NCBI GenBank assembly: GCA_021826035.1
Contig: JAKBBE010000079.1
Coordinates: 1 to 12,270, forward strand
Length of the DNA stretch: 12,270 nucleotides
Direction: 5' to 3'
From: Pseudomonadota bacterium
GTDB lineage: Bacteria > Pseudomonadota > Gammaproteobacteria > Steroidobacterales > Steroidobacteraceae
The notes under the pieces are model-generated. The model was not told where the DNA came from and did no database searches. It saw only the letters and a program-made list of their open reading frames with translations. Each line of letters opens with the position of its first letter. The first letter of the stretch is position 1. Shown one piece after another: positions 1-7,260 of the stretch. Both the position numbers and the translations under genes were made by a program.

Positions 1-1868
1 ACCGTTTCGGGCTGGTCATCGGTCCAACTGTCGAGGATCGACTGCGCACGCTCGGGGGCGGCTTGCATGGCGCGGCCGGCGAGTTCGGTCAGATCCGGCA
101 CAGCCGTCGCCTGCGGCGCCTCGCGGGCGAGCTCGGCCGCCTGGCGCGTGTTCGCCACCGAGTAGACCGGGCGCCCGCGCAGCTCGCTGTCGATGGCATC
201 GAGCAGCACGTTGGGGTCGTAGTTTCCGCGCTCATCGGCCACGGGGTAGCCAGCCTGGTGCAGCGCCTCGGCCGCCTGGTCAAAGCCCATCCCTCCCTGG
301 CGGAAGGCTCGCCGGATGCCGACGCGAGCAGCGCTCGAGCGCATGTCGGCGGGGTCGAGGCCCTGCGCGACCGCTTCCTCTGAGCTGATGCCCTTTGGGT
401 GCTTGGCGAGCCACTGGAGGATCGAATCCTCGCGCGGGTCACTCTCGGCCATGTTGCGCCGCGGCAGCGCGGCTTTCGTAGGGTCGTACACCAGCGGCGC
501 ACGCTCGGCCTCGCCGGCAAGCGGCGCGGCATCGAGGCCCTTGTTGAGCGCGTCGCGCGCAATGAACAGCGCCCGAGCCTTCGGGCTGTACGGGGGCGCC
601 TCCGCGATCGCGTCGCCGAGTCGCGCCTGTAGGTCCTCAACGTCCGCGCTCAGGTGCAGCGGCCCGGTGGCCTCCGTCACCTCGCGGAACTTCGCCGGCA
701 GCGCCTCACGGTGCGCTGGCAGCAGGCCATCGTATGCTTCGCGTAGCGCGTTCTGGATCGGTTCGCGCTGCAGGTGGATTCCGCCCTTCAACTCATCGAA
801 CGGCGCATATGCGGCGCTCACAGCGGCGCGCCCGCGGGCCTGCGCGTTCTGCAGCAACTCGTGGGCAACCGTTGAGACAGTGGCCTTGTCCGCGTTCGGC
901 GCGAGGCTGTCCTGCATGCCCCGCAGGATCGCGGCGTTGTTCTGCGTGGCAAGCTCATGGAACGGTATTGCCCGCTGTCCGGCCCGCTCCTTCCCCTGCA
1001 GGTCGAGGAGCGCCGGATCGTTGGCGTGTACGGCGGTCGGGAACGCCACACCCTCCGGTGCAGCCCGAGGCGCCACGGACGACGGGGCACCGACCGAGCG
1101 CAGGTAATTCCCGACGCGCGCATCAAGTTCGCCCTGGTCCGGCACGCTGCGCGTAATCCCGCGCCAGAGCGCGCCCACAGCGTCGGCGCCTTTGCTGGCG
1201 AGCACACCCACTCCGCGCATGCCGCCCTCAAAGAGAGGGCCGGCCACCGCGCCGATGGCTGCATTCGCTCCCGGAGAGCCTTGCGGCTGCTGCACACCGT
1301 AGGCGGCGCCCACCGCTGCCGATCGAGGCGCCGCGGCGAGCGCCCGCTGCCAGAGCGGAGCGGTTTCAGGCGCAGTGAGGCCGAGCGCCTCGACGCCCCT
1401 CCCGGCGAGCGCGCCTGCACTCTCACCGAGCGGTAGGCTCGCGGCAAACTCAGCCGGCCATTTCACCAGGTAGTTATATGCCGGGTGGTGCGCGTCGAGT
1501 GCGGCGTTGACGCCGGGAGCCGGCTGGTGCGGTTGTGGTGCAGCGTAGGGTCCGAAGTTGGCCTTCGGAAGCGCTCCGGATGGATGCACGCCGATCAGGT
1601 GGTCGATCCCTGTGCCGACAGCATTGAGCCCCTGCCCGACGAACATGAGCGGGCGCTGCCACCCGGGAGTCTTCGCCCACAATGTGCGCGCGAGCTGCCC
1701 AGCGCTCGGGGAAGCAATCTGAGGCGCTCCCGAGACCGTCAGGGCGGCACTGAACGGCGAGAGCGGCGCTTGTGCGGGCACCGTTGGTAACGCAGGGGCA
1801 GACGCGCCGAGCGCGCCCTGGGGTCCCGTGTTCAGAGTAAGCCCGGGATCGAACGGCGAGGTGCTCAC
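1..1868 (-). CDS. Large phage virion-associated-type protein, partial (runs off left edge)
   Basis: This open frame has no stop from a GTG at 1868 to the window edge, giving 622 codons. The GTG overlaps the TGA of the upstream gene (GTGA), and a GGAG lies 9 nt before it, which fixes the start. The first 100 residues or so are Pro/Ala/Gln-rich. Residues about 178-225 form a Gly/Ala-rich, weakly hydrophobic stretch of the kind seen in phage ejection or internal virion proteins. Residues about 475-566 form a charged helical region (from DPREDSILQWL to ELRGRPVYSV) that resembles small helical domains in phage polyvalent proteins; that resemblance is from memory and is not proven. No catalytic motif is visible in the part present. 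Long plus-strand frames over the same DNA are GC-driven shadows. A virion or ejection role is inferred from composition and from its position after another large protein of the same style. Confidence 0.75.
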   Translation of the reverse strand, partial: MSTSPFDPGLTLNTGPQGALGASAPALPTVPAQAPLSPFSAALTVSGAPQIASPSAGQLARTLWAKTPGWQRPLMFVGQGLNAVGTGIDHLIGVHPSGALPKANFGPYAAPQPHQPAPGVNAALDAHHPAYNYLVKWPAEFAASLPLGESAGALAGRGVEALGLTAPETAPLWQRALAAAPRSAAVGAAYGVQQPQGSPGANAAIGAVAGPLFEGGMRGVGVLASKGADAVGALWRGITRSVPDQGELDARVGNYLRSVGAPSSVAPRAAPEGVAFPTAVHANDPALLDLQGKERAGQRAIPFHELATQNNAAILRGMQDSLAPNADKATVSTVAHELLQNAQARGRAAVSAAYAPFDELKGGIHLQREPIQNALREAYDGLLPAHREALPAKFREVTEATGPLHLSADVEDLQARLGDAIAEAPPYSPKARALFIARDALNKGLDAAPLAGEAERAPLVYDPTKAALPRRNMAESDPREDSILQWLAKHPKGISSEEAVAQGLDPADMRSSAARVGIRRAFRQGGMGFDQAAEALHQAGYPVADERGNYDPNVLLDAIDSELRGRPVYSVANTRQAAELAREAPQATAVPDLTELAGRAMQAAPERAQSILDSWTDDQPET

Positions 1869-3661
1869 TGTTGCCCACTCCAAAACGGCACGAGGTCACG
1901 ATTCTGATTGATGAATTCCTGGCCCTTGCGGTATTGCTTCAGGAACATTTTGCCGGTCGCGTTGCGCTGGAAGTGTTGAATGTATTGAGCGCGCTGCGCA
2001 TCTGGCAGGGCGAGCGCCGTATTCAAGTACATGAACATCCCCGGGGTAACGCCGGTCTTTTGCCACCACTGCTCGAACCCGCGCGTGGTGCCCTGATAGG
2101 TCTTGCCGTACACATTCGGCACGCTCTTGGCGTAGTAGGCCATCGCCTGATTACGCGCGATATCGTACTGCGATGCCCCCTGTAGCTGCGCGAGGAGCGC
2201 GCGCGGGGCGTTGCCCGCGAGGCTGAAGTCAGGCACTCCCTTGGCGATGTACCCCACCTCTTGGTAGCTCACCTTCGCGCCCATCTTGCGGGCAGCATCG
2301 GCCACGAAGTTCGTGCGGTACTTGGTGTACTCCTGCATCGCGGTTAGGCCAGGAATTTTCATGCCAACGTAATTCAGCGCCTCACCAATCATGTCGTACA
2401 CCTTGGCAATGTTCCCGCCGAACGGCATCTTACCGAGCGCCTGCTGCATTTCCGTGAGGCGGGCGAGCTGCGCCTGCGCGGCCTCGGTTTCCGTCGCGCT
2501 GGCCGATTCCTGCGCCAGCGTCTGGTCCGCGGCCTGCTTCTGGAGTTGGTATCCCGCGACGGTCGAGCCGGGCGAAAAGATGCCGGGCCCTCCCTGCGGA
2601 GGCACGGCACCGGCAGGCGAGGGCGGCAGTGTCAGGATCGGCCGGTGCGCACCGGGAGCGGGTACGCCAGCAGCCTGCGCGGCTTTCATCTGCGCAACGA
2701 CGGCGGGCAGATTCCGCTCACCTGCGGCGCGCTCGGCCGCCAGGCTCCCCGGCGGCGCAATGCCCTCGGGAGTCCGCTGCGGCCATCCCCCCGAGGGACC
2801 AACACCCGGAGCCGGCGCCATCGGTGCGGGGCGACCCACTGCCTGCGCCGCGTTCGTGAGCCCCTCTTGCAGCCCAACCATGTGCTGCATCGCGGCAGGA
2901 TTCGGGGCACCCGGCTGGACCGGCGCGAACGGTCCCGGCTGCGGCCCCAGAGTGCCGCCAGCAGTCCCCGGCGCGCGCGTGACGTAGTGCTGTGCCAGCG
3001 CGTAGGGCAACGTCGCCGCAGCCGCTCCCCCGGCCTTGTTCGCCGCATTGGCCGCCAGGACCGCAGGGACGCCTGCGGCCTGCTGCACGGTATTGGTGGC
3101 GGGGTTGTACGTGCTCCCCTCCGGAACCGCGCCGTGCGCGGTCTGGCCGGCGCCCTGAGCGACCTTTGCGGCCGTGGTGAGCGTCGTCCCCGGGGCTTGC
3201 GGCACCGGCTTGTAGGCCGCCTGGATCTGCGCCAGGCGGTTCGCCACGGTCGGGTCTGACGCGGCGTTCCAGCCCATCATGCTATCGACGCGGTACGCCG
3301 CCGCCGCGCGCTGGTGTGCCGGCAGCGCCGGGTTCATCGCGTCGCGGAACGACTTCTCCAGCGCCTGCGTGCGCATGACCTGGTAAGGCAGCGCCGCCTC
3401 CTGCTGGATATTGGCGCCCACGACCTGCTGGCGATACGCCTGCGCAGACTGGTTCGCCATGTTCACGGCTTGGCCCATCGAAATCGGCGTCATCGCGTGC
3501 GGAGCGCCCGCAGCACCAAAGCCGCTGGCGAGGCCCAGGAGCGGCGCATAGTTGGGGTTGGTGTAGACCGAACTTACCGCATTCAGCAGGCGGGAGAGCA
3601 CGCTCGGTTGATTCGCGGGCGGTACCGGCGGCGGGGGAATCGTTGGTGCGGGTGCGGCCAT
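1865..3661 (-). CDS. Ala/Pro/Gly-rich phage structural-type protein, unknown function
   Basis: The product is 598 residues from the ATG at 3661, which has GAGG 7 nt upstream. A TTG at 3667 overlaps the previous stop and would add two residues; I prefer the ATG for its Shine-Dalgarno site. The N-terminus has a proline run (PTIPPPPVPPANQP), then a segment about 40-110 with alanine-rich helices. The middle, about 190-370, is low-complexity Pro/Gly/Ala. A Gln/Ala/Glu-rich coiled-coil-like helix at about 375-410 leads to an ordered C-terminal domain of about 180 residues rich in Tyr, Gln and Lys, ending in PFWSGQQ. Such a layout is common in phage internal or minor virion proteins, but I recognise no named family. 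Its stop overlaps the start of the next gene, so the two are probably translationally coupled. Confidence 0.8.
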   Translation of the reverse strand: MAAPAPTIPPPPVPPANQPSVLSRLLNAVSSVYTNPNYAPLLGLASGFGAAGAPHAMTPISMGQAVNMANQSAQAYRQQVVGANIQQEAALPYQVMRTQALEKSFRDAMNPALPAHQRAAAAYRVDSMMGWNAASDPTVANRLAQIQAAYKPVPQAPGTTLTTAAKVAQGAGQTAHGAVPEGSTYNPATNTVQQAAGVPAVLAANAANKAGGAAAATLPYALAQHYVTRAPGTAGGTLGPQPGPFAPVQPGAPNPAAMQHMVGLQEGLTNAAQAVGRPAPMAPAPGVGPSGGWPQRTPEGIAPPGSLAAERAAGERNLPAVVAQMKAAQAAGVPAPGAHRPILTLPPSPAGAVPPQGGPGIFSPGSTVAGYQLQKQAADQTLAQESASATETEAAQAQLARLTEMQQALGKMPFGGNIAKVYDMIGEALNYVGMKIPGLTAMQEYTKYRTNFVADAARKMGAKVSYQEVGYIAKGVPDFSLAGNAPRALLAQLQGASQYDIARNQAMAYYAKSVPNVYGKTYQGTTRGFEQWWQKTGVTPGMFMYLNTALALPDAQRAQYIQHFQRNATGKMFLKQYRKGQEFINQNRDLVPFWSGQQ

Positions 3662-3663
3662 GT

Positions 3664-3831
3664 TCAAACCTCGCGGGGCGCGGCGGCTTGTGCCGACGCA
3701 TGTTGTGTTGGTGCAGCGGCTGGCGCGGGATCGCCTTGCCGCACGATTTCGACAGTGACCCGGCCGCCAGCCGGGACCTCTATTACGATCCGCGCCGGGG
3801 GCTGCGCTTCGGGCTGAATTTCACTGGTCAC
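3664..3831 (-). CDS. Small 55-residue phage operon protein
   Basis: This short frame fills the gap between the small-terminase-like gene and the 598-residue protein. It starts at a GTG (3831-3829) that overlaps the upstream TGA (GTGA). It ends in a TGA at 3666-3664, just before the ATG of the next gene. The product has a beta-like first half with alternating hydrophobics (PPARIVIEVPAGGRVTVEIV), then an Ala/Pro/Gln-rich tail ending in PREV. No cysteines, signal peptide or membrane segment are present. No family is recognised. The NTGA start matches the other junctions of this operon and is the main evidence that the gene is real; without it the operon would have an isolated 166-nt gap here. 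Confidence 0.6.
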   Translation of the reverse strand: MTSEIQPEAQPPARIVIEVPAGGRVTVEIVRQGDPAPAAAPTQHASAQAAAPREV

Positions 3832-4139
3832 GGTGTTGCCTCGGGAGGCGGTCCGCCCTGGTGCACAATCCTAACAGTGAGCGCGCTCCCTTCGCCGCGC
3901 AGCTCGGAACGAGACAGGCGGGGAATGACATACTCGGCGAGCTTCGCCATGAGATCGAGCGCCTTGGCAGGATCATCGTTTGCGACGCGCTCGAGCCAAG
4001 CTTGCATGTTGTCCGCGTTGTCCTCCACCAAGTGCCTGAACGCTTCGCGGACTTCGGTGGTCGTGCGATTCGGAACGCCGGCAGGACGCCCGGGCCCCGG
4101 GGTGCCTTTCCCGATTCCGGCTGTTTCTTTTTCTGCCAT
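3828..4139 (-). CDS. Small-terminase-like / DUF5681-like phage protein
   Basis: The product is 103 residues from the ATG at 4139, whose A is shared with the TGA of the upstream gene (TGATG), so a coupled start is likely. A longer frame to 4205 exists but its extra residues read as shadow of the upstream gene. The N-terminus has the basic Gly/Pro motif GPGRPAGVPNRTT. It is followed by a helical region with the pattern VREAFRHLVEDNADNMQAWL, then ANDDPAKALDLMAKLAEYVIPRLSRSEL. This GRPxGxxNRTT plus helical EYxIPxLxRxEL layout is the one I associate with short phage proteins near terminase genes, some annotated DUF5681. A DNA-packaging role is therefore plausible, but family membership is recalled and not computed. 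No large terminase follows it in the window. Confidence 0.75.
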   Translation of the reverse strand: MAEKETAGIGKGTPGPGRPAGVPNRTTTEVREAFRHLVEDNADNMQAWLERVANDDPAKALDLMAKLAEYVIPRLSRSELRGEGSALTVRIVHQGGPPPEATP

Positions 4140-4384
4140 CAGTTCGCCGCGTCGCTCGCGGTCGGAGCAGCAGCGAGAGCCTGCGTCTGTGTCGCGCGGT
4201 TCCACTGCCCCTCGGCCTGCAGGCGGATCGCGTCGATGAGTTCGGCCACCTGCGCGTAGGGAGCGGCACCGAGCACGGTCAACAGCGCGGTCGTCTGCTC
4301 GAGCGAGAGGCCAAAAACGATACAGTCCGGGCCAGGTTCTGGCGCCGGCAGGAGCGCGGCGAATTCAGGGGAGAGCACGTTCAT
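4139..4384 (-). CDS. Small phage protein of unknown function (81 aa)
   Basis: The start is set at the ATG 4384, which overlaps the preceding TGA by four bases (ATGA) and has GAGGTG five bases upstream. The frame stays open upstream to 4834, but that extension runs antiparallel to codon bias of two real genes and is rejected. The N-terminal half is acidic and Pro-rich (SPEFAALLPAPEPGPDC). A leucine-rich helical part follows (LSLEQTTALLTVLGAAPYAQVAELIDAIR), with an Ala/Thr/Gln-rich tail. No motif or family is recognised. The gene sits directly between the excisionase-like gene and the small-terminase-like gene and is coupled to both. Confidence 0.7.
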   Translation of the reverse strand: MNVLSPEFAALLPAPEPGPDCIVFGLSLEQTTALLTVLGAAPYAQVAELIDAIRLQAEGQWNRATQTQALAAAPTASDAAN

Positions 4385-4578
4385 GCCGGCACCTCGGCGG
4401 GTCGGGTGATCCGGTCGAGCTCGGCTGCCGGTACGAGGCGGCGGCGCCCGAGCTTCACGCTGGCAAGCGTCCCGGCCGCCATCAGCTCGTACAGTGTGCG
4501 GCGAGACAGCCCGAGCGAGCGGGCAGCTTCGTCGAGGCTGTAGGCGGTGCGCGGGATTGTGTTTGATTGAGTGTTCAT
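4381..4578 (-). CDS. Helix-turn-helix excisionase/AlpA-like DNA-binding protein
   Basis: The product is 65 residues from the ATG at 4578. It carries a MerR-type winged HTH of the excisionase class: YSLDEAARSLGLSRRTLYEL (about residues 13-32) followed by the wing GTLASVKLGRRRLVPAAELDR. This layout is standard for HTH_17/excisionase proteins that bind DNA in recombination or in control of phage genes. An alternative TTG at 4614 overlaps the upstream stop (TTGA), matching the NTGA junctions elsewhere in the operon; it would add 12 poorly conserved-looking residues and give 77. I keep the ATG because the domain is complete without the extension, but the ATG lacks a clear Shine-Dalgarno site. No integrase is in the window, so a role in excision cannot be supported by context. 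Confidence 0.8.
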   Translation of the reverse strand: MNTQSNTIPRTAYSLDEAARSLGLSRRTLYELMAAGTLASVKLGRRRLVPAAELDRITRPAEVPA

Positions 4579-4610
4579 GAGCGTCAGCGTGCGACTGTTT
4601 GGGTGGGTTC

Positions 4611-4985
4611 TCAAGATTTCCGAGCGCCACGCACCGTGTGTCGCAGCGCGTCGAGGTGCCGCTGTACCGTGCGGACCGAGGGGGGCGCATCGAACCCGGC
4701 GCGCTCGAGCGCGCGTAGTGCTTCCTTGGCGGTGATCGTCCCGGGATGCGGTGCATCGGCGAGGGTTGCAGCGAGCGCCTGCCTGAGCCGCTCTGATTCG
4801 GCCTGGCGCACGGCATTACGCTCACGGAGCGCATCCGGCGGGCGGCCGGCCTCGAGTTCGCGAATGCGCTCAGCCTGCGCTGCTGCGAGGCGCTCGAGCT
4901 GCTTGCAGCGATGCCATAGGCCCGGGTCCGAGCCGTAGGCCAGCGCGGCCCGCTGCCCCTCGATGATGGCGAGCCGCCGGCTCAC
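4611..4985 (-). CDS. Coiled-coil protein with C-terminal HTH-like region
   Basis: The product is 124 residues from a GTG at 4985 that overlaps the preceding TGA (GTGA), with GAGG six bases upstream. Residues about 20-75 are a heptad-like helix rich in Leu, Ala, Glu and Arg (CKQLERLAAAQAERIRELEA and RQAESERLRQALAATLA), suggesting coiled-coil dimerisation. The C-terminal part, GTITAKEALRALERAGFDAP then SVRTVQRHLDAL, has the spacing of a helix-turn-helix with a recognition helix at about 103-115. This suggests a small DNA-binding or structural-maintenance protein, but no family is recognised. It lies between an unknown protein and the excisionase-like HTH gene, so this part of the operon may carry two DNA-binding proteins. 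Confidence 0.7.
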   Translation of the reverse strand: MSRRLAIIEGQRAALAYGSDPGLWHRCKQLERLAAAQAERIRELEAGRPPDALRERNAVRQAESERLRQALAATLADAPHPGTITAKEALRALERAGFDAPPSVRTVQRHLDALRHTVRGARKS

Positions 4986-5455
4986 GCCGAGCCTCGAGCA
5001 ATTGCGGCCTGCACGGCGCGATGCTTCGCCCGGTCCTCGAGAACCGACTCGCGCCAGGCGTCTACCGTCTCAAAGGTCGCCTCCTGCGGTGCGATGACCG
5101 ACCCATCAGGGCACAGAATCGCCCATGCGCCGGCCGGTTCATCGGGGCATATCGGCTCGGCGCTGAGCGCGCCCGGCGGCACGCGCCAGGCGATCACCGG
5201 CTGCCGACACACCACGGCCTCGGCATCATCAGCCACGGCGACGACGAAGTAGCCGGGCTGCGCGGGGATCGGATCCCCCAGGCGCAGCGGGTCGAAGCCC
5301 GGGTCCGCCGCAGTCGTGGTGCGGGGGCGGCCGGCCGCATCGCGGTACTCGATTTCGGTCCGCAGGCCCTGGGGCGGTCCGTTGGTCCAGCTTTGCCGGA
5401 GGCGCGTGATGGCGGCGGCGTTGATGAGGCCGTCCCGAGTCTCGATGAAGCTCAT
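4982..5455 (-). CDS. Conserved-looking phage protein of unknown function (157 aa)
   Basis: The start is the ATG at 5455, which overlaps the upstream TGA (ATGA) and has AAGGAG eight bases before it. The N-terminus MSFIETRDGLINAAAITRL resembles the opening of many small phage proteins that begin with a short beta-strand pair. Middle residues 30-90 alternate polar and hydrophobic (beta-rich), including GYFVVAVADDAEAVVC. The C-terminal third has CPDEPAGAWAILCPDGSVI and a final amphipathic helix. Three cysteines occur, but not in a metal-finger spacing. No catalytic motif or membrane segment is visible. Function is unknown; the neighbours indicate only that it belongs to the phage-type operon. Confidence 0.75.
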   Translation of the reverse strand: MSFIETRDGLINAAAITRLRQSWTNGPPQGLRTEIEYRDAAGRPRTTTAADPGFDPLRLGDPIPAQPGYFVVAVADDAEAVVCRQPVIAWRVPPGALSAEPICPDEPAGAWAILCPDGSVIAPQEATFETVDAWRESVLEDRAKHRAVQAAIARGSA

Positions 5456-5646
5456 GGTGTGCGCTCCTTTGGGGCCGGCGCCACGAGCGCCAGCGCGCGG
5501 TTCAGGGCATCGAGCGCCGCCTCGGGCCAGCCGCGCTCAAGGTCGTAGCGCGCCCGCTCGAGCAAGAGGCGCACCGCGGGGGCGGTCCATCGCCAGGGGA
5601 AGGCGAAGCCAAGCAGCCAACCGGCGATGAAAATTGAGAGTGTCAT
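5452..5646 (-). CDS. Small membrane-anchored protein (64 aa)
   Basis: The ATG at 5646 has a near-perfect AAGGAGG seven bases upstream, the best ribosome site in the operon, and follows a 228-base non-coding stretch. Translation of the second half of the operon therefore probably starts afresh here. The N-terminus is one hydrophobic segment (LSIFIAGWLLGFAFPW, residues 3-18), consistent with a single membrane span or an uncleaved signal anchor. The rest is an Arg/Ala/Leu-rich amphipathic helix (RLLLERARYDLERG, EAALDALNRALALV) resembling one TPR-like helical hairpin. The function is unknown. Its stop overlaps the start of the next gene (ATGA). An alternative 113-codon frame starting at 5878 overlaps it, but this gene has the clearer protein features. 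Confidence 0.7.
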   Translation of the reverse strand: MTLSIFIAGWLLGFAFPWRWTAPAVRLLLERARYDLERGWPEAALDALNRALALVAPAPKERTP

Positions 5647-5653
5647 TGGAAAT

Positions 5654-5660
5654 CCTCCTT
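5654..5660 (-). promoter_or_regulatory. Strong Shine-Dalgarno site (AAGGAGG)
   Basis: AAGGAGG lies seven bases before the ATG at 5646. It is unusually strong for this operon, where most starts rely on overlap with the preceding stop. It decides the start of the 64-residue membrane protein and suggests independent translation after the repeat region. Confidence 0.75.
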
Positions 5661-5693
5661 ACTGTTAAGTCCGGGGTAGGCCATCTGCGCCTT

Positions 5694-5869
5694 TCAACTC
5701 GGCGGAATGCTCCGCAGGGCCATGAGGTGCTCCAGGGGTCAACTCGGCGGGTACCTACTAGGCGGCGGCTATATAGGAAAGGAATCCGCCGCCTAGTACG
5801 GCGGCTTCCCTTTCCACTGAGCGAACCGCGCGATTCGCCGAGTTCGCCGAGTTCGCCGAGTTCGCCGAG
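5694..5869. repeat. 9-bp iteron-like repeats in both orientations around a hairpin
   Basis: The right side holds four tandem copies of TTCGCCGAG (5834-5842, 5843-5851, 5852-5860, 5861-5869). The left side holds two copies of TCAACTCGGCGG (5694-5705, 5739-5750), whose core AACTCGGCG is the exact reverse complement of CGCCGAGTT in the tandem array. Between them is a 13-bp perfect inverted repeat. The whole set fills the gap between the helicase stop (5875) and the next gene start (5646). Direct repeats beside helicase and primase genes are typical of iteron origins. On the minus-strand transcript the same copies could also base-pair. Either reading is inference. Confidence 0.6.
5756..5798. repeat. 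13-bp perfect inverted repeat with competing downstream arms
   Basis: Arm 5756-5768 (TACTAGGCGGCGG) is exactly complementary to 5786-5798, with a 17-base AT-richer loop that contains the palindrome CTATATAG (5769-5776). The right arm can alternatively pair its GCCGCC (5788-5793) with GGCGGC at 5800-5805, supported by GGAAAGG (5776-5782) against CCTTTCC (5809-5815). These two folds exclude each other. No T-run follows on either strand, so it does not look like a simple intrinsic terminator. It may be an origin hairpin or an attenuator-like RNA. Confidence 0.65.
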
Positions 5870-5874
5870 TACGC

Positions 5875-7260
5875 TCACAGGACGCCCTCCCCCGGAGCGG
5901 TTCCGCGGTAGTCAGCGGGCGCGAGGTAGGTCTGCCGCGAGCCTTGGCGCTCGCCCTTCGGCAGTTCGAGCTGCGCCAGCAGTCCTTGAGCGATGGCATG
6001 GCGAACGCCGCGGCGGATCGTGTCCCGCTTCAGGCGCTTACCGTCGACAATCGGGCCGCCCTCGTTCGCGAGCTCGCTTGCGGTCAGGCGCACCCCTGCA
6101 CCATTGGCGAGCTGCTGGCGCACGTAGTCCACCACGGCGGCCGCCTGCCGGGTCAGCTCCTCGAGGTCGCGCTCTGCGGCGTTCTGTTCGCGTTCAACGG
6201 CATACTCGGCCGCGCTCGGTGAGCGCAGCGCCTCGAACCAGTACCCCCTGCGGCGCAGCCAGAGAGGCGGCGCAGCGTTCGGCTTCGCCCAGGACAGCTT
6301 GGTCCAGTACAGACGCAAGATACTCCCGGCCTCGATATCGCCCATCGTCGCCATCAGGGGCAGCGGTTCGTCGGGCTTCAGCGTCTCGGGCTTCACGCCA
6401 ACGAGCTGACGCACGAGCCGCGCCTCGTCGGACTTGGCCGTCCCGCCGCGGCTCGCGTACTGGTCGACGGTGCCGCTCCGCGCGACGTTCTGCGAGACGT
6501 GGTCGAGCATCTGCACGCACGCCCGCATGGCCATTGCGGTCTCGTGCATCATGGCCGCGAGGAAGGCGTGCCCGTCGTTGCCGTATCGGTCCCCAGGGCT
6601 AAAAAGCGCCTCGGGATCGAGCGTGATATAGACCGGCTGGATCGGCGCCAGGAGTTCAAGCAGCAAGTCGTACACGGGCGCGCGGTACATCTCGCCAGTG
6701 AACTGCTCGACCTTGACGATGCGACCGTATCGCGACGGGTTCCAGCCAACGATCCGGATCAGTGCCTTGGCCGCGTTCGCCTGCGCTTCGCTGATCTGCC
6801 GGTTGTCGACCGCATCCGCGAGCGCGCGCTGTAGCACGTACCGCGCCCGGGGGGCGCCGTCCTCGGCCGTCACGAGAACGCACGGCCCTTGCGCGCAGGG
6901 CTCGGTGTCTGGATACGCTCGGAGGCCGAGTGCAACGCGGATCTTTTCGGTCAGCGCGAGAGCGGTCTTGCCGGCCCCGCCTGGCCCGCAGAGGCTCGCG
7001 CCCGCCTCGGGGAAGCGCGGGTACTGCACGAATCGCGGCGGCTCGGCCGCGTCAATCGCAGCAGGCCCTGCCTCGAGGTCCGCGATGATTGAAACGCGCA
7101 CCGCAGCGAGCGGATCATCGGCGGGCTTCTTCTGGGCCTCCGCGCCCGAGCGCGGCCCCTCATCCATCCACGGCGGCGGCTCGCCGATTGGCGCGTCATT
7201 CTCGGAAAACATCGGCACCCGCTCGAGCTGCGCCTCGAGCGCTTTCGCATCCACGTTCAT
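5875..7260 (-). CDS. RepA-like / AAA_25-type replicative helicase ATPase
   Basis: The product is 461 residues from the ATG at 7260, which overlaps the stop of the primase-like gene (ATGA); the longer open frame to 7428 is overlap with that gene. The Walker A motif GPGGAGKT is at residues 92-99. VLVTAEDG (128-135) matches the strand and acidic residue after it in RecA-fold helicases. The Walker B strand is VYITLDP (210-216, D215), followed by ALFSPGD and MLDHVSQN (251-258). The motif ASRGGTAKSDEARLVRQL (269-286) matches the region of RepA-like ATPases that normally reads GSSALxxxARW. The C-terminus (about 405-445) looks like a winged helix. Such hexameric ATPases unwind DNA at phage, plasmid and satellite origins. 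Coupling to a Toprim primase-like gene supports a replication module. Confidence 0.88.
   Translation of the reverse strand: MNVDAKALEAQLERVPMFSENDAPIGEPPPWMDEGPRSGAEAQKKPADDPLAAVRVSIIADLEAGPAAIDAAEPPRFVQYPRFPEAGASLCGPGGAGKTALALTEKIRVALGLRAYPDTEPCAQGPCVLVTAEDGAPRARYVLQRALADAVDNRQISEAQANAAKALIRIVGWNPSRYGRIVKVEQFTGEMYRAPVYDLLLELLAPIQPVYITLDPEALFSPGDRYGNDGHAFLAAMMHETAMAMRACVQMLDHVSQNVARSGTVDQYASRGGTAKSDEARLVRQLVGVKPETLKPDEPLPLMATMGDIEAGSILRLYWTKLSWAKPNAAPPLWLRRRGYWFEALRSPSAAEYAVEREQNAAERDLEELTRQAAAVVDYVRQQLANGAGVRLTASELANEGGPIVDGKRLKRDTIRRGVRHAIAQGLLAQLELPKGERQGSRQTYLAPADYRGTAPGEGVL

Noticed and set aside
316..1107. Long plus-strand open frame
   Set aside because: It is Ser/Arg/Ala-rich with no domain and lies opposite the continuous minus-strand gene; it is a GC-rich shadow.
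4385..4834. N-terminal extension of the 81-residue protein
   Set aside because: The extension overlaps two other genes and reads as low-quality Arg/Pro/Ser sequence; the ATGA start at 4384 has a ribosome site.
5756..5815. Intrinsic terminator
   Set aside because: The hairpin is strong, but neither strand has a T-run after it.
5834..5869. CRISPR array
   Set aside because: The repeats are 9 bp and directly abutting with no spacers, and no cas gene is nearby.
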